DNA of 64,000 nucleotides. It comes from DAOWHW01 sp964493265. GTDB taxonomy: Archaea > Nanobdellota > Nanobdellia > Pacearchaeales > UBA284. The stretch covers positions 26,146 to 90,145 of the forward strand of contig CAZBLY010000002.1 of the NCBI GenBank assembly GCA_964493265.1, written 5' to 3'. The notes beneath the pieces are model-generated. The model had not been told where the DNA came from. It did no database searches and worked only from the letters and a program-made list of their open reading frames with translations. Below, piece after piece: positions 34,634 through 44,521 of this stretch (positions within the stretch are counted from its first letter, which is position 1; each line of letters opens with the position of its first letter). A program made the position numbers and the translations under genes.

Positions 34634-35179
34634 ATGGCTAATTATTATCCAAGTTATGCTTGGAACAGTCTTTATGGAATAATACAACAATGGGAAGCTT
34701 TTGGTGTTTTTACTGTTCTTCTGCCTTTGGTTTTAGTTTTTACTATTGTTTTTGCAATACTTGAAAAAATAAATCTTTTTCATAATCGTGGAGTAAATTT
34801 ACTTATTGCTTTAGTTATCGGATTTTTTACTGTAAGCAACCCTTATGTTGGGGCTTTTTTTATGAATTTTTTTGCTAATATAGGAATTGGCATAGCTATA
34901 ATTATTGGCCTAGTTGTTTTATTAGGTGTGTCATTAAAACCAGATACTGATTCATGGAGATGGATTTTTAGCATATTTGGCGGGGTTATATTTTTAGTTG
35001 TTCTTGCTCGTTCAGGAGTTTTTGAAACAGTTGTAGGAAATAATTTTTGGTATTGGTTCCAAGCTAATAGTGCCATAGTTATAATTTTCATATTTGTTGG
35101 TTTAATGGTTGCAGCTGTTTTAATAGGGTCTATAGCAGCTCAGAAAAAATCAAATATTCAAATTCCAATGGGGAGATAG
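34634..35179 (+). CDS. Membrane protein, second of three tandem paralogues
   Basis: A 181-aa multi-helix protein with the same core as its neighbours: LLPLVLVFTIVFAILEKINL, then NLLIALVIGFFTV. An N-terminal extension before the first helix is aromatic and tyrosine-rich (YYPSYAWNSLYGI). Starts after its own A-rich promoter-like region. No enzymatic motif. Function unknown. Confidence 0.65.
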   Translation: MANYYPSYAWNSLYGIIQQWEAFGVFTVLLPLVLVFTIVFAILEKINLFHNRGVNLLIALVIGFFTVSNPYVGAFFMNFFANIGIGIAIIIGLVVLLGVSLKPDTDSWRWIFSIFGGVIFLVVLARSGVFETVVGNNFWYWFQANSAIVIIFIFVGLMVAAVLIGSIAAQKKSNIQIPMGR

Positions 35180-35193
35180 ATTAAAAATAAAAA

Positions 35194-35673
35194 ATGGTAG
35201 CAATAGATTTAACAGGAATTTCATCTTTTATTCCTGTTTTTGGTTTCTTACTAATTTTTGTAGTTACTTATGCTCTTTTAGGTAAGACACAAGCTTTAGG
35301 AGAAAACAAGTTTGTTCATATTTTTGTTTCATTTGCAATATCTATAATTTTTCTTGTTTCAGCAAATGCTGTAAATTATGTTAAAATAATTGCTCCCTGG
35401 TTTGCTGCTTTTATTGTTTCCTTATTATTTATTGTTCTTCTTGTTGGATTAATTAAAAAAGATATTGATACTTTTTTCAACCCACGTTTTGCTTGGGTTT
35501 TAGTAGCAGCATTAATTATTGTTTTTATTGTTTCAGCAATTTTTGTTTTTGGCGATCTTCTTAGCAAATATTTCGCAGGACCAAAAACTTTTTTAATGCA
35601 ACCACAAATAATCGGTATTATTGTCCTTTTAGGAATAACAGTATTTGCCGCATGGCTTCTAACAAGGAAATAA
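35194..35673 (+). CDS. Membrane protein, third of three tandem paralogues
   Basis: A 159-aa protein with about five helices. It carries GFLLIFVVTYALLGKTQAL then VHIFVSFAISIIF, a diverged version of the core shared with the two upstream genes, including the KT(R/Q)xLGE loop. It begins 14 bases after the second paralogue and is cotranscribed. Function unknown; tandem duplication is clear at the protein level. Confidence 0.65.
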   Translation: MVAIDLTGISSFIPVFGFLLIFVVTYALLGKTQALGENKFVHIFVSFAISIIFLVSANAVNYVKIIAPWFAAFIVSLLFIVLLVGLIKKDIDTFFNPRFAWVLVAALIIVFIVSAIFVFGDLLSKYFAGPKTFLMQPQIIGIIVLLGITVFAAWLLTRK

Positions 35674-35759
35674 ATAAAAATTTTTTCTTTCAGTTTTTTA
35701 ATAAATTATATAAGCTTCTTTTTCCATAATTTTACAATAAGAAAGATAAAAGAGATAAA

Positions 35760-36329
35760 ATGAATAAGAAATTTTTGTTGATATTTGTAATTGCAACATT
35801 TATGTGCTTTTTTATTCTAAATTCTCAAGTAAAGGCAGACTGCATCGGAGCAACAACAAATTTTACTTGCGGAGATACTGTAACTGAATCTTGCACATTA
35901 AATCAATCAGAACCTGAACATAATGATAGCTGTTTTATAATAAATGCCAATGATACAATTATAGATTGTAATGGTTATAATTTAACAGGAAATGGAAGTA
36001 TTGATTCTTCTGGAAAAGGTTTTATAGGAACAAACCTTGATAATGTAACAATAAAAGATTGTATTATTGTTGATTTTGATTATGGTATATGGATTAATTA
36101 TTCCACCCACTTAATAATCTATAATAATACTCTTACTTCTAACCAATATGGCGGAATTGGTTTGAATGCTACTAGTTATAGTAATTTATCAAGTAATATT
36201 GCTAGCCAAAATAGACTCTATTCTTTTTATATAGGATACAATTCTTCTCATAATTTTATTTATAACAATCTGTTTAATTCTTCACAACTTGTTGGAGGGG
36301 GGGCCAATGGCAGGTCTTTTTGCTCTTAA
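35760..36329 (+). pseudogene. 5' part of an exported beta-helix surface protein (frameshifted)
   Basis: Signal peptide MNKKFLLIFVIATFMCFFIL with cleavage near KA|DC, then repeated beta-helix rungs (TIIDCNGYNLTGNGSI, NVTIKDCIIVDF, NSSHNFIYNNLF) typical of NosD/pectate-lyase-like PbH1 repeats with many N-glycosylation-type NxS/T sites. The frame ends right after a run of seven Gs (36294-36300). Removing one G joins it in frame to the next ORF as LVGGGPMAGLF. I read this as one gene interrupted by a one-base indel, or a phase-variable tract. Confidence 0.75.
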
Positions 36330-38235
36330 AGAATTTAATTATAATAATATAACACAAAATATAGCAACATACAATGAAGATATTGGAATAAGAATATTAA
36401 ATGGTTCACATAATACAATTTCGTATAATAATATCGGCCATAATTGTAATGGTTTAATTATTAGAACTTATTCATATAATAATACTATCACAAATAATCA
36501 CCTGGAATATAATGGTGTGGGAACTTGTGGCGCTGCACCATCTCTTAATCTTTATGATTATGCACAAAACAATATCGTTGAGAATAATGTAATTAAATCA
36601 AACTCAGACTCGGGAATTACTATATATCAAGTATCTAATAGTAATTTAATAAGAAATAATACATTAACAAATAATACAGAAGGAATTAATATTGGGGGGA
36701 CTTTTACAAGTTCATCTTATAATAAGATTTTCAATAATATTATCAATAAATGTAATGATGGAGTCATTTTTGGTTATGGATGGTATAATGTTGTGAAGAA
36801 CAACACAATTAATAATTCTAAGAATTATGGTATATCTATTTCTAATTTTGCATTTGAAAATTTAGTTTGGAATAGTTGGATAATAAATTCAACAACAAAA
36901 GATGTCTATATTCTAGGCACAACAAATCCAAATATTACTTTTCTTAATGTTTCCTTCAACAATAGCCATGTTCAACTTCAACATGGAAAGCTGTCTATTA
37001 AATGGTATCTAGATGCTTATGTTAATTATTCTGATGGAAATCCAGTTTCTGGAGCTTATGTAACAGCCTATATAGATGATTATTGTGAGGGTGTTGCTGA
37101 TGCTTGTAGCGATTTTAAATTTTTTCCATATGGTTGTGAAGAACATTATGGATGCACGTGGAATGATCCTTTGTGTCAAGGGACAGCCATTCCATGTAGT
37201 AATATCGCAAATTCTTCAGGTTGCAATCAACAACATGGCTGTTCTTGGACCTCCCCAGATATAATTAATGTAACAACTAATTCTTCTGGTTATATTCAAA
37301 GACAAAATATTACAGAATATTATGATACTTCTTATGGTAAAGTATATTTAACAAACTATTCCATCAATGCAAGCATAAATCCACATTCTGAAACAGAATC
37401 CGTTAATTTAACAACAAATAAAATAATAGATGATAATACGGAAATAGTTTTGACAATCACAGAAGAGCCAACAACCCTCACAGCAATCTACCAACCATCA
37501 CTTTACACAAACACCTATTTTAATATTAGGGCAAATTATTCAACAACATCAGGAACTCCAATCAGCGGAGCAACTTGCAACCTAACAATAATCCCAAGCT
37601 TAGATGGTGTTGCAGCATCTTCTTTTTATGTTATGGGTTATAATTCAGGAACAGGACTTTATGAAACCCTCGGACTTGCAACATCGTTTGCAGATACATA
37701 TTCAATTGTAATAGAATGTGGAAAACAATATTATCAATTTCAATCAGGAGCAGGATCCTTCACTGTAAATGAACAGTCTGGTGGAGGTGGTGGAGGTGGT
37801 AGTAGTCCAGGACAAGAACCTGTTTGTGGAAATAAGATATGTGAAGAAGGAGAAACTTGTATTAATTGTCCAAATGACTGTGTTTGTGTTTGCGGAAATG
37901 ATATTTGCGAGCCAGGAGAAACTTATAAAACATGTAATGAAGATTGTTGTGCTCCAGAAGGAATTCAAGTTAGTCCTCCTTATAATTGCTGTCCTGGTTT
38001 AATTTCTGTTTCAGACTGCTTATTTGGACCCTGCCCTTTTTCAATTAGATATTGTATAAGATGCGGTGATGGTATTTGCAAAGAATATGAAACAATAAAA
38101 AATTGTCCAGAAGATTGCGGTGTTTGTAATTTTAATATTCCAATAAAAATAAGATTTGTTAAAGGAACTAGCGGCGGAGTTGTTCCTCAACAACCAACCC
38201 AACCAGAAGAACCTAGCCAGCCAGGATTAAGATAA
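36289..38235 (+). pseudogene. 3' part of the same beta-helix surface protein with cysteine-rich modules
   Basis: Continues the beta-helix repeats (NYNNITQNIATYNE, NYNNTITNNHLEYNG, NNTLTNNTEGINIGG) and then carries immunoglobulin-like or carboxypeptidase-regulatory-type strands (WYLDAYVNYSDGNPVSGAYV), cysteine pairs, and repeated modules CGNKICEEGETC, CGNDICEPGETYKTC and CGDGICKEYETIKNC. It ends with a proline-rich tail (PQQPTQPEEPSQPGLR) and no membrane anchor. The stated left edge is only where the open frame begins; the true protein enters from the preceding part. Likely an extracellular adhesin or glycan-binding protein, by inference. Confidence 0.75.
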
Positions 38236-38246
38236 AATCAATTAAT

Positions 38247-39617
38247 TCAGAATAATTTTCTACCGAATTTTTTCGCTAATTTTTGAAGAGTTTTTTTATC
38301 CATTTGGCCTGGACCAAGATCTTGCATTCCTCCTTTTGCTCCAGAAACCAATTCTTTAACAACTTTATATTGTTTAATTAATGTTCTGATGTCTGCAGTT
38401 GAAACATTACTTCCTTTAGCTATTCTTGCAATTCTTCCTGAACTAAGAACATCAGGATTTTCTCTTTCTTCTGGAGTCATACTATCAATTGCATATCTCC
38501 ATTTTTTTAACTTGGATTCTTGAACATCAAAAACCCCTGGAAGTTTTGTTTTAATATTACCCATTCCAGGAATCATTTCAGCGATCTTACTCATTGGACC
38601 CATTGATTGCATTGCTTTAATTTGATCATAAAAATCATTTAATGTGAATTTACCTTCCTTAAGTCTTGTTTCTATTTTTTTCTGTTCTTTTTCTTCAACA
38701 GCTGATTTTGCTTTTTCTAGCAAGCCTTTAAGGTCACCCATTCCTAATAAACGGGATACAAAAGCACTTGGATCAAAAGTTTCTATATCTTGTAATTTTT
38801 CTCCTGTTCCAATAAAAATAACTTTGGCATTAGTTTCAGAACAACTAACTAAAGCCCCTCCACCTTTTGCTGTTCCATCCATTCTTGTAATAATGACTCC
38901 ATCAATTTTTCCTGTTTTATTAAATCCTTGGGCTTGTTTAGATGCTGCCTTACCTATATCTGCAGGCATTACTAGAATTACAAGATTTGGTTTTATTTCA
39001 CGATAGAGAGATTTAAGTTCATTAATTAAGGAGTTATTTAAAATATCTCTTCCAGCAGTATCAATAATAACTAAATTATATTTTTTAAGTTTGTCTTCAA
39101 AATTTTTCCATATTTTTCCAGCTTGTTTTTCTTTTTTATCAATCATGTAACCCAGGTTTGCTTTTTTTGCAAGTTGTTCAAGTTGTTCTGGTGCTGCGGG
39201 ACGATGAACATCCAAACCAACTAAGCAAGTTTTGTAGCCTCTTTTACCATAATAAAAACCCAATTTGGCTGCCGTGGTTGTCTTACCCGCACCATACAAA
39301 CCAAGAAGCATAATTTTGAATGGCTTCTTTTTTTTATCTATTTTAATTTCCTGTTCTTCTTTTCCTAAAATTTCAATAAGTTCATCATGAATTAGTTTTA
39401 TTATTTTTTCCTTTTTTTCTAGGCCTGGAATTTTTTGGCCTGCTTTTTTTCTTATTTTTTCACAAAGTGTGTTGGTTGTTTTAATATCAACATCAGCTTC
39501 AAGTAAAGAATATTTGAGATCTTTGATAATTTCTTCAGTAATCTTTTTATCAATAAATACAGCCCCAGCTAGCTTTGACATTGTTTTTTTCAATACATCG
39601 CCGAGTCTGTCTAACAT
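38247..39617 (-). CDS. srp54: Signal recognition particle protein SRP54
   Basis: GTPase that recognises signal peptides. The NG domain has GLYGAGKTTTAAKL, DTAGR and TRMDGTAKGGG; the M domain (from about residue 300) has methionine-rich helices (MQSMGPMSKIAEMIPGMGNI) and ends in a basic segment. Length 456 aa is standard. FtsY, its receptor, is 3 kb away on the same strand; an ABC transporter with an exported protein lies between. SRP RNA and SRP19 are not in the window. Confidence 0.97.
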   Translation of the reverse strand: MLDRLGDVLKKTMSKLAGAVFIDKKITEEIIKDLKYSLLEADVDIKTTNTLCEKIRKKAGQKIPGLEKKEKIIKLIHDELIEILGKEEQEIKIDKKKKPFKIMLLGLYGAGKTTTAAKLGFYYGKRGYKTCLVGLDVHRPAAPEQLEQLAKKANLGYMIDKKEKQAGKIWKNFEDKLKKYNLVIIDTAGRDILNNSLINELKSLYREIKPNLVILVMPADIGKAASKQAQGFNKTGKIDGVIITRMDGTAKGGGALVSCSETNAKVIFIGTGEKLQDIETFDPSAFVSRLLGMGDLKGLLEKAKSAVEEKEQKKIETRLKEGKFTLNDFYDQIKAMQSMGPMSKIAEMIPGMGNIKTKLPGVFDVQESKLKKWRYAIDSMTPEERENPDVLSSGRIARIAKGSNVSTADIRTLIKQYKVVKELVSGAKGGMQDLGPGQMDKKTLQKLAKKFGRKLF

Positions 39618-39738
39618 ATTAAAATCAAGAGTAAGGAATTTATAAAACTTTATAGTAATCTAAATATTTAAAAGGAAAGAGTCTGTTATTTATTGGTTAA
39701 AGTTGAAAGAGGTAAATAAAACAAATAAAACAAATAAA

Positions 39739-40641
39739 ATGAAATTAAAACAGAATATATTTTTATTTGTATTTTTAATATTTGTTTTAAGTTTTTTAAT
39801 TAATATTCCAAAAGTTATGGCTATTGAAGGGGTTTTTCATCTTGATATCACATTATTAAATCAAGACCCATATCCTGCTGAACCAAATAGTTATGTTGAT
39901 TTAGTTTTTCAAATTGAGAATAATGGGGATAGAATAGCGCAAGACACCATGGTTGAGCTTATTTTAGATTATCCTTTTTCTTTAGATGCTGGAACTAGTT
40001 CAATTCAAAGTATAGGAACAATAAGAATCATGCATATTGATGAAAAGCCTATTTTAGTTAAATATAAAGTGAAAGTTGACAAAGATGCTCTTGACGGAGA
40101 TAATGAAATTATATTACATTATACGTGCAATACAGGAGGAACATGGAGCAGTTATAATGAAGAAAAATTTAATATTAATATAGAAGAGTCAAAAACAGAT
40201 TTTGATGTAGCAATACAAGATTTTTCACCTTTAACAAATTCTTTAAGTTTGGCTATTGCAAACATAGGTAATAAAGATGCTAATTCTGTTACAATAGTTT
40301 TGCCTGAACAAGCCGCAATTGAGATTTTAGGTTCAAATAAAAATATTGTGGGGGGAATAGAAACAAATGACTATACTATAGCTTCTTTTAAAATTCTGCC
40401 TAAAAAAGACGATTCTTTAATTGTTCAAATATCTTATACTGATAACATAGGTATAAGAAGAGAGGTAGAAAAAACAGTTATGTTTAAATCTTCAACTTAT
40501 GGTTTGGATGGAAAAAGCAGCAGCAAGAGTAATTTTAAAGCTATAATTTATGTTGTTATTGGAATAATAGGAATAATAATTATTTTTATTTTGTTCAGAA
40601 TTCTAAAAAAGAAAAGAAGAAAAAAATCAAAAATAATTTAA
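39739..40641 (+). CDS. Exported protein with CARDB/COG1361-like domain and C-terminal anchor
   Basis: From ATG at 39739 (MKLKQNIFLFVFLI) a signal segment leads to a region with beta-sandwich repeats (DLVFQIENNGDRIAQDTMVELIL, similar later segment LAIANIGNKDANSVTIVLP), typical of CARDB/COG1361 domains found beside ABC exporters. It ends in one transmembrane helix and a basic tail (RILKKKRRKKSKII). The next two genes are a MacB-type permease and ATPase. The in-frame TTG at 39703 precedes but the ATG gives a normal signal peptide. It is probably the exporter's partner. Confidence 0.72.
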   Translation: MKLKQNIFLFVFLIFVLSFLINIPKVMAIEGVFHLDITLLNQDPYPAEPNSYVDLVFQIENNGDRIAQDTMVELILDYPFSLDAGTSSIQSIGTIRIMHIDEKPILVKYKVKVDKDALDGDNEIILHYTCNTGGTWSSYNEEKFNINIEESKTDFDVAIQDFSPLTNSLSLAIANIGNKDANSVTIVLPEQAAIEILGSNKNIVGGIETNDYTIASFKILPKKDDSLIVQISYTDNIGIRREVEKTVMFKSSTYGLDGKSSSKSNFKAIIYVVIGIIGIIIIFILFRILKKKRRKKSKII

Positions 40642-40683
40642 ATAATCTAGATAACAAATAATAAATAGTAATAAATTGATAAG

Positions 40684-41928
40684 ATGAAATTTAAAGATTC
40701 ATTTAAATTTGCTTTAAATAATTTAACTACAAGAGGTTTAAGGAGTTGGTTAACTATTATTGGAATAATTATAGGTGTTGCAGCAATAGTTGCTATAGTT
40801 TCTGTTGGACAAGGACTCCAAGGAACTATTCAAAATCAATTAAGTAGTTTAGGTAGTGATATTATTTATGTTTTACCTGGTTCTTCTCTTGAATATAGTT
40901 TTATGCAAAGTCTAGCTCCAGAACCTGGTAATTTAACAGAAAAAGATTTGAAACTAATAAAAATTGTAGAAGGAGTTCTTTATGTTGCTCCAGAAATAGT
41001 TGGAATGGTAGATATGGAATATTCGGGTAATACTAAAAATCTTTATCTTTTAGGTACTGATGAAAACTGGAAAAAAGTTAGAGAAAGTAGTGCCGGTCTT
41101 GAATCAGGAAGATTTTTAATGAAAGGCGACAAAAATGTTGTTGTTTTGGGTAATAAAATTGCAACAGATGCTTTTGATAAACCCATTTATATTGGTTCTC
41201 AAATAAAAATTGAGGGTGATTCTTTTAGAGTTATAGGAATTTTAGAAGAATTTGGCGGAATGGCTGGAATGGGTGAAGATAGTTATATTTTTGTAAGTCT
41301 TGAAGATGCAAAAGAATATTCTTCATTTGGTTCTAATGAAGAAGAATATTATGCTATGGAAGTTAGGGTTGAATCTGAAAGAACTGAGGAAATTGCTGAA
41401 AAAATAAAACAACAATTAATGATTTCAAGACATGTTAATGAAGAAAATATTAATTTTGGTATTATGACTCCAAAAATGATTTCATCAATAGTTAGTAATA
41501 TACTTAATGCAATAAATTTATTTTTATATGGGATTGCAGCAATTTCTCTTTTAGTTGGGGCTGTAGGAATTGCAAATACAATGTTTACTTCAGTTACAGA
41601 AAGAACTAGACAGATAGGAATTCTTAAAGCATTAGGTATGACAAATAAAGGGGTGATGAATCTTTTTCTTGTTGAATCTGCTTTAATTGGTTTTGTTGGA
41701 GGGATTCTTGGACTTTTCATAGGCTTTGTCATTTCTGGAATAATCGGGCAAGCAGCTACATTTATGTTAGCTACTACAATGATTGGTGGAGGATCATTAG
41801 TTTCTATAGGTCCTGGTTTAGTTATTTTTGCACTTTCATTTTCAGTTATAGTTGGAGTTATTTCAGGAATTTTTCCAGCTAGAAGAGCATCAAGACTTCA
41901 ACCAGTAGAAGCTTTGAGATATGAATAA
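40684..41928 (+). CDS. ABC transporter permease, MacB/FtsX family
   Basis: A 414-aa permease with the family layout: one N-terminal helix (LTIIGIIIGVAAIVAIVSVG), a large periplasm-type domain (about 45-270), and three C-terminal helices including the FtsX core (SLLVGAVGIANTMFTSVTERTRQIGILKALG). It ends RRASRLQPVEALRYE as in many MacB-type proteins. Works with the ATPase encoded 27 bases downstream and the CARDB-like protein upstream. Exported substrate is unknown; lipoprotein or envelope-related substrates are common in this family. Confidence 0.92.
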   Translation: MKFKDSFKFALNNLTTRGLRSWLTIIGIIIGVAAIVAIVSVGQGLQGTIQNQLSSLGSDIIYVLPGSSLEYSFMQSLAPEPGNLTEKDLKLIKIVEGVLYVAPEIVGMVDMEYSGNTKNLYLLGTDENWKKVRESSAGLESGRFLMKGDKNVVVLGNKIATDAFDKPIYIGSQIKIEGDSFRVIGILEEFGGMAGMGEDSYIFVSLEDAKEYSSFGSNEEEYYAMEVRVESERTEEIAEKIKQQLMISRHVNEENINFGIMTPKMISSIVSNILNAINLFLYGIAAISLLVGAVGIANTMFTSVTERTRQIGILKALGMTNKGVMNLFLVESALIGFVGGILGLFIGFVISGIIGQAATFMLATTMIGGGSLVSIGPGLVIFALSFSVIVGVISGIFPARRASRLQPVEALRYE

Positions 41929-41954
41929 AATAAAAAAATATTCAAAAAAATAAA

Positions 41955-42683
41955 ATGAAAAACAAAAAATTCAAAAAAACAAAAAAAATCAAGAAAATCA
42001 AAAAAACAATAAAACCAAAAAAAGAAGCTTTGTCAGTAAAAGATTTGGCAAAAATTTATGAATTAGATGGTGTAAATGTAAAAGCCCTTAATGGGGTAAC
42101 ATTTAGCATTCCAAAAAATAAATTAACAATAATTATGGGGCATAGCGGTTCTGGGAAATCAACTCTTTTACATTTAATTGGTTGTTTAGATAAACCAAGC
42201 AGAGGAAAGGTGTTTTTAGGTGGTGTTGACACTTCTAAATTAACAGAGGATGAATTAGCTAGATTAAGAAATAAAAAAATTGGTTTTGTTTTTCAATTCT
42301 TTAATCTACACCCTTTACTTACTGCTATAGAAAATGTTGAGTTGCCTTTAACAATAGCTAATGTATCAGGAATACAAAGAAGAAAAAAAGCTATGGAACT
42401 TCTTAGAATGGTTGATTTAGAGAATAGGGCAGATCATCTACCAAATCAATTATCTGGTGGAGAACGGCAAAGAGTGGCTATAGCAAGATCTATGATTAAT
42501 GAACCTTCGATTATTATGGCTGATGAACCAACTGGAAATTTAGATACAAAATCAAGTAGCGAAATAATGAATACCCTAACAAAATTAAAAAAGAAAACCA
42601 CAATTATCGTAGTGACTCATGATCTGGAAATTACAGAAGATGCAGATAAAATTATAAAATTACGAGATGGAAAATTAGTTTGA
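41955..42683 (+). CDS. ABC transporter ATP-binding protein, MacB/LolD type
   Basis: Walker A GHSGSGKST, Q-loop QFFNLHPLLTA, signature LSGGERQRV and Walker B IIMADEPTGNLD, followed by the H-loop VVTHD, are all present. The first 25 residues are a basic lysine-rich extension (KKFKKTKKIKKIKKTIKPKK). Length 242 aa matches LolD. Cotranscribed with the permease gene. Its 3' end overlaps the end of the convergent ftsY by 9 bases. Confidence 0.95.
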   Translation: MKNKKFKKTKKIKKIKKTIKPKKEALSVKDLAKIYELDGVNVKALNGVTFSIPKNKLTIIMGHSGSGKSTLLHLIGCLDKPSRGKVFLGGVDTSKLTEDELARLRNKKIGFVFQFFNLHPLLTAIENVELPLTIANVSGIQRRKKAMELLRMVDLENRADHLPNQLSGGERQRVAIARSMINEPSIIMADEPTGNLDTKSSSEIMNTLTKLKKKTTIIVVTHDLEITEDADKIIKLRDGKLV

Positions 42684-43739
42684 AAATATACTTTTAATAA
42701 GTTCTTCTTTACTGAATTTTTTTATCTGGTCATATTCTTGCCCAATTCCAAGAAAGATAATTGGTTTTTTTGTTACATAACTAACGCTAATCATTGCTCC
42801 ACCTTTTTCATCAACATCTGCTTTGGTAAGAATTATCGCATCTATTCCAATAGCTTCATGAAATGCTTTTGCTTGCTCAACAGCATCATTTCCAACTATA
42901 GCCTCGCCAACAAAAACTTTTAAATCGGGTTTAGCCACCCTAATAATTTTTTCCATTTCTCTCATTAAATCTTTTTTAACATGAATCCTTCCAGCAGTAT
43001 CAACTAAAACAACATCTATCCCTTTAGCTTTTGCATGAGCAATTGCATCAAAAGCAACAGCAGCAGGATCAGCTCCATAATTATGTTTAATAACTTTAAC
43101 ATCTAATTTAGAGCCGTGTTTTTCTAATTGTTCTATTGATGCCGCTCTAAAAGTATCAGATGCTGCAAGAATAGAATTAAGATTTTGATTTTTGAGCATA
43201 TGAGAAATTTTAGCTATTGTGGTTGTTTTACCAGAGCCATTAATTCCAAAAAAAACAATTGTATATGGTTTTTCTTTTTTTATTTTATATTTAATTTTTT
43301 CAATAAGATCAAAAGGTTCAATTAAAAGTTCATTTATGGTTTCTTTAAGGATATTTTTAATTTCTTCTTCAATTTTTCTTCTTGGAATTTCTTTTCCAAT
43401 AAGTTTTTTCTTTAGATTTTCTTTTAAAAATTGAATGGCTTCCATAGCCACATTATTTTCTATTAATGCTATTTCAAGTTCAGAAAAGAATTTATCAAAA
43501 TTTTCTTCTCTTATTTTTACAAAGGTGGCTATTTTTCTTAATTTAGTCAGAAGATTTTCCTTTTTTTCTTCTGCTTTCTTTTTTACTTCTTTTGGTTCTT
43601 CTTTAATTTCTTTTTTTTGTTTTTTTATTTCTTTAATCTCTTTTTTTATTTCCTTTTCTTCCTTATCTTTTTGGTTTTCCAACTCTGTTTTTGTTTTGCT
43701 AAATACCTTTTTGAGTTTTTTCTTAAGGAAATTAAACAT
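42675..43739 (-). CDS. ftsY: Signal recognition particle receptor FtsY
   Basis: GTPase that docks SRP-ribosome complexes at the membrane. Has an N-terminal charged, lysine/glutamate-rich A domain (about 1-65), then the NG domain with GINGSGKTTT, DTFRAAS, DTAGR and TKAD, as in the family. Length 354 aa is in range. Convergent with the ABC ATPase and divergent from the histidine phosphatase gene. Together with SRP54 it supplies the targeting machinery for the many exported proteins here. Confidence 0.97.
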   Translation of the reverse strand: MFNFLKKKLKKVFSKTKTELENQKDKEEKEIKKEIKEIKKQKKEIKEEPKEVKKKAEEKKENLLTKLRKIATFVKIREENFDKFFSELEIALIENNVAMEAIQFLKENLKKKLIGKEIPRRKIEEEIKNILKETINELLIEPFDLIEKIKYKIKKEKPYTIVFFGINGSGKTTTIAKISHMLKNQNLNSILAASDTFRAASIEQLEKHGSKLDVKVIKHNYGADPAAVAFDAIAHAKAKGIDVVLVDTAGRIHVKKDLMREMEKIIRVAKPDLKVFVGEAIVGNDAVEQAKAFHEAIGIDAIILTKADVDEKGGAMISVSYVTKKPIIFLGIGQEYDQIKKFSKEELIKSIFSN

Positions 43740-43789
43740 GAAGCTGAGAAGTGAGAAATATTAATAAATGTTACTTTGCTTGTAAAATC

Positions 43790-44419
43790 ATGAAAAAGAG
43801 AAAAAAGAGAAAAAAAATAAAAAAGAATAAAATATGTAAGATTTATATTTTTAGGCATGGCCAAACTTTTTATAATAGGGGGGGATATGAAAAAGATAAA
43901 AGATTTACTGGATTTAAAGATTCTGGCCTAACCCCCTTGGGAATTAGACAAGCTAAGATTGTTGCCAAAAAACTGAAAAATAAACATATAGATGTTGCTT
44001 TCTTTACAAGACTTTCTAGATCAAAAAATACTTTAAAAGAAGTTCTTAAATATCATCCAGAATGTAATATTCTTATTAAAAACGATAAGATGATTGAAAG
44101 AAGTTATGGAAAATTAGAGGGTTTTAAACATAAAACAATAATTAAAAAATATGGAGAGAAAAAATATCTTTTGTGGCACCGTTCTTATAATGTTCGCCCC
44201 CCTGGTGGCGAGAGTATTAAAATGGTTGAAAAAAGAGTGAGCAGTTTTATTAAAAGTCTTTTAAAATTTATTAAGAAAAATAAAGTGAATGTTGCTTTAT
44301 CAGCCCATGGCAATTCAATGAGGCCTTTTAGAAGATATTTTGAGAAATTCTCTATTAAGAAGATGATGAAATTAGAGATACCTTATGATAATTATTTTGA
44401 ATATTCTATTAGATGTTGA
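43790..44419 (+). CDS. Histidine phosphatase family protein
   Basis: Phosphoglycerate-mutase-like phosphatase. The RHGQT motif carries the phosphohistidine; a second arginine and glutamate (SRSKNT, ERSYGKLEG) and the final SAHGNSMRP histidine complete the site. From the ATG at 43790 the protein is 209 aa; an in-frame GTG 39 bases earlier is disfavoured by an ATATTAATAAATG box about 25 bases before the ATG. The N-terminus is lysine-rich. Could act as 2,3-bisphosphoglycerate-dependent mutase or as a general phosphatase. Confidence 0.88.
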   Translation: MKKRKKRKKIKKNKICKIYIFRHGQTFYNRGGYEKDKRFTGFKDSGLTPLGIRQAKIVAKKLKNKHIDVAFFTRLSRSKNTLKEVLKYHPECNILIKNDKMIERSYGKLEGFKHKTIIKKYGEKKYLLWHRSYNVRPPGGESIKMVEKRVSSFIKSLLKFIKKNKVNVALSAHGNSMRPFRRYFEKFSIKKMMKLEIPYDNYFEYSIRC

Positions 44420-44521
44420 ATAAAGAAATTTAAGAAGATTTTTAAATTACTTATTATTATTCATTAGTAAGCTTAAAAAAGCTAAGGGAAAAGCTAAGAG
44501 GAAGTTAAAAGGAAAGATAGA

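Noticed and set aside
37769..38002. ORFs in other frames of the beta-helix gene
   Set aside because: Shadow frames; the cysteine-module frame is the one with recognisable repeats and signal.
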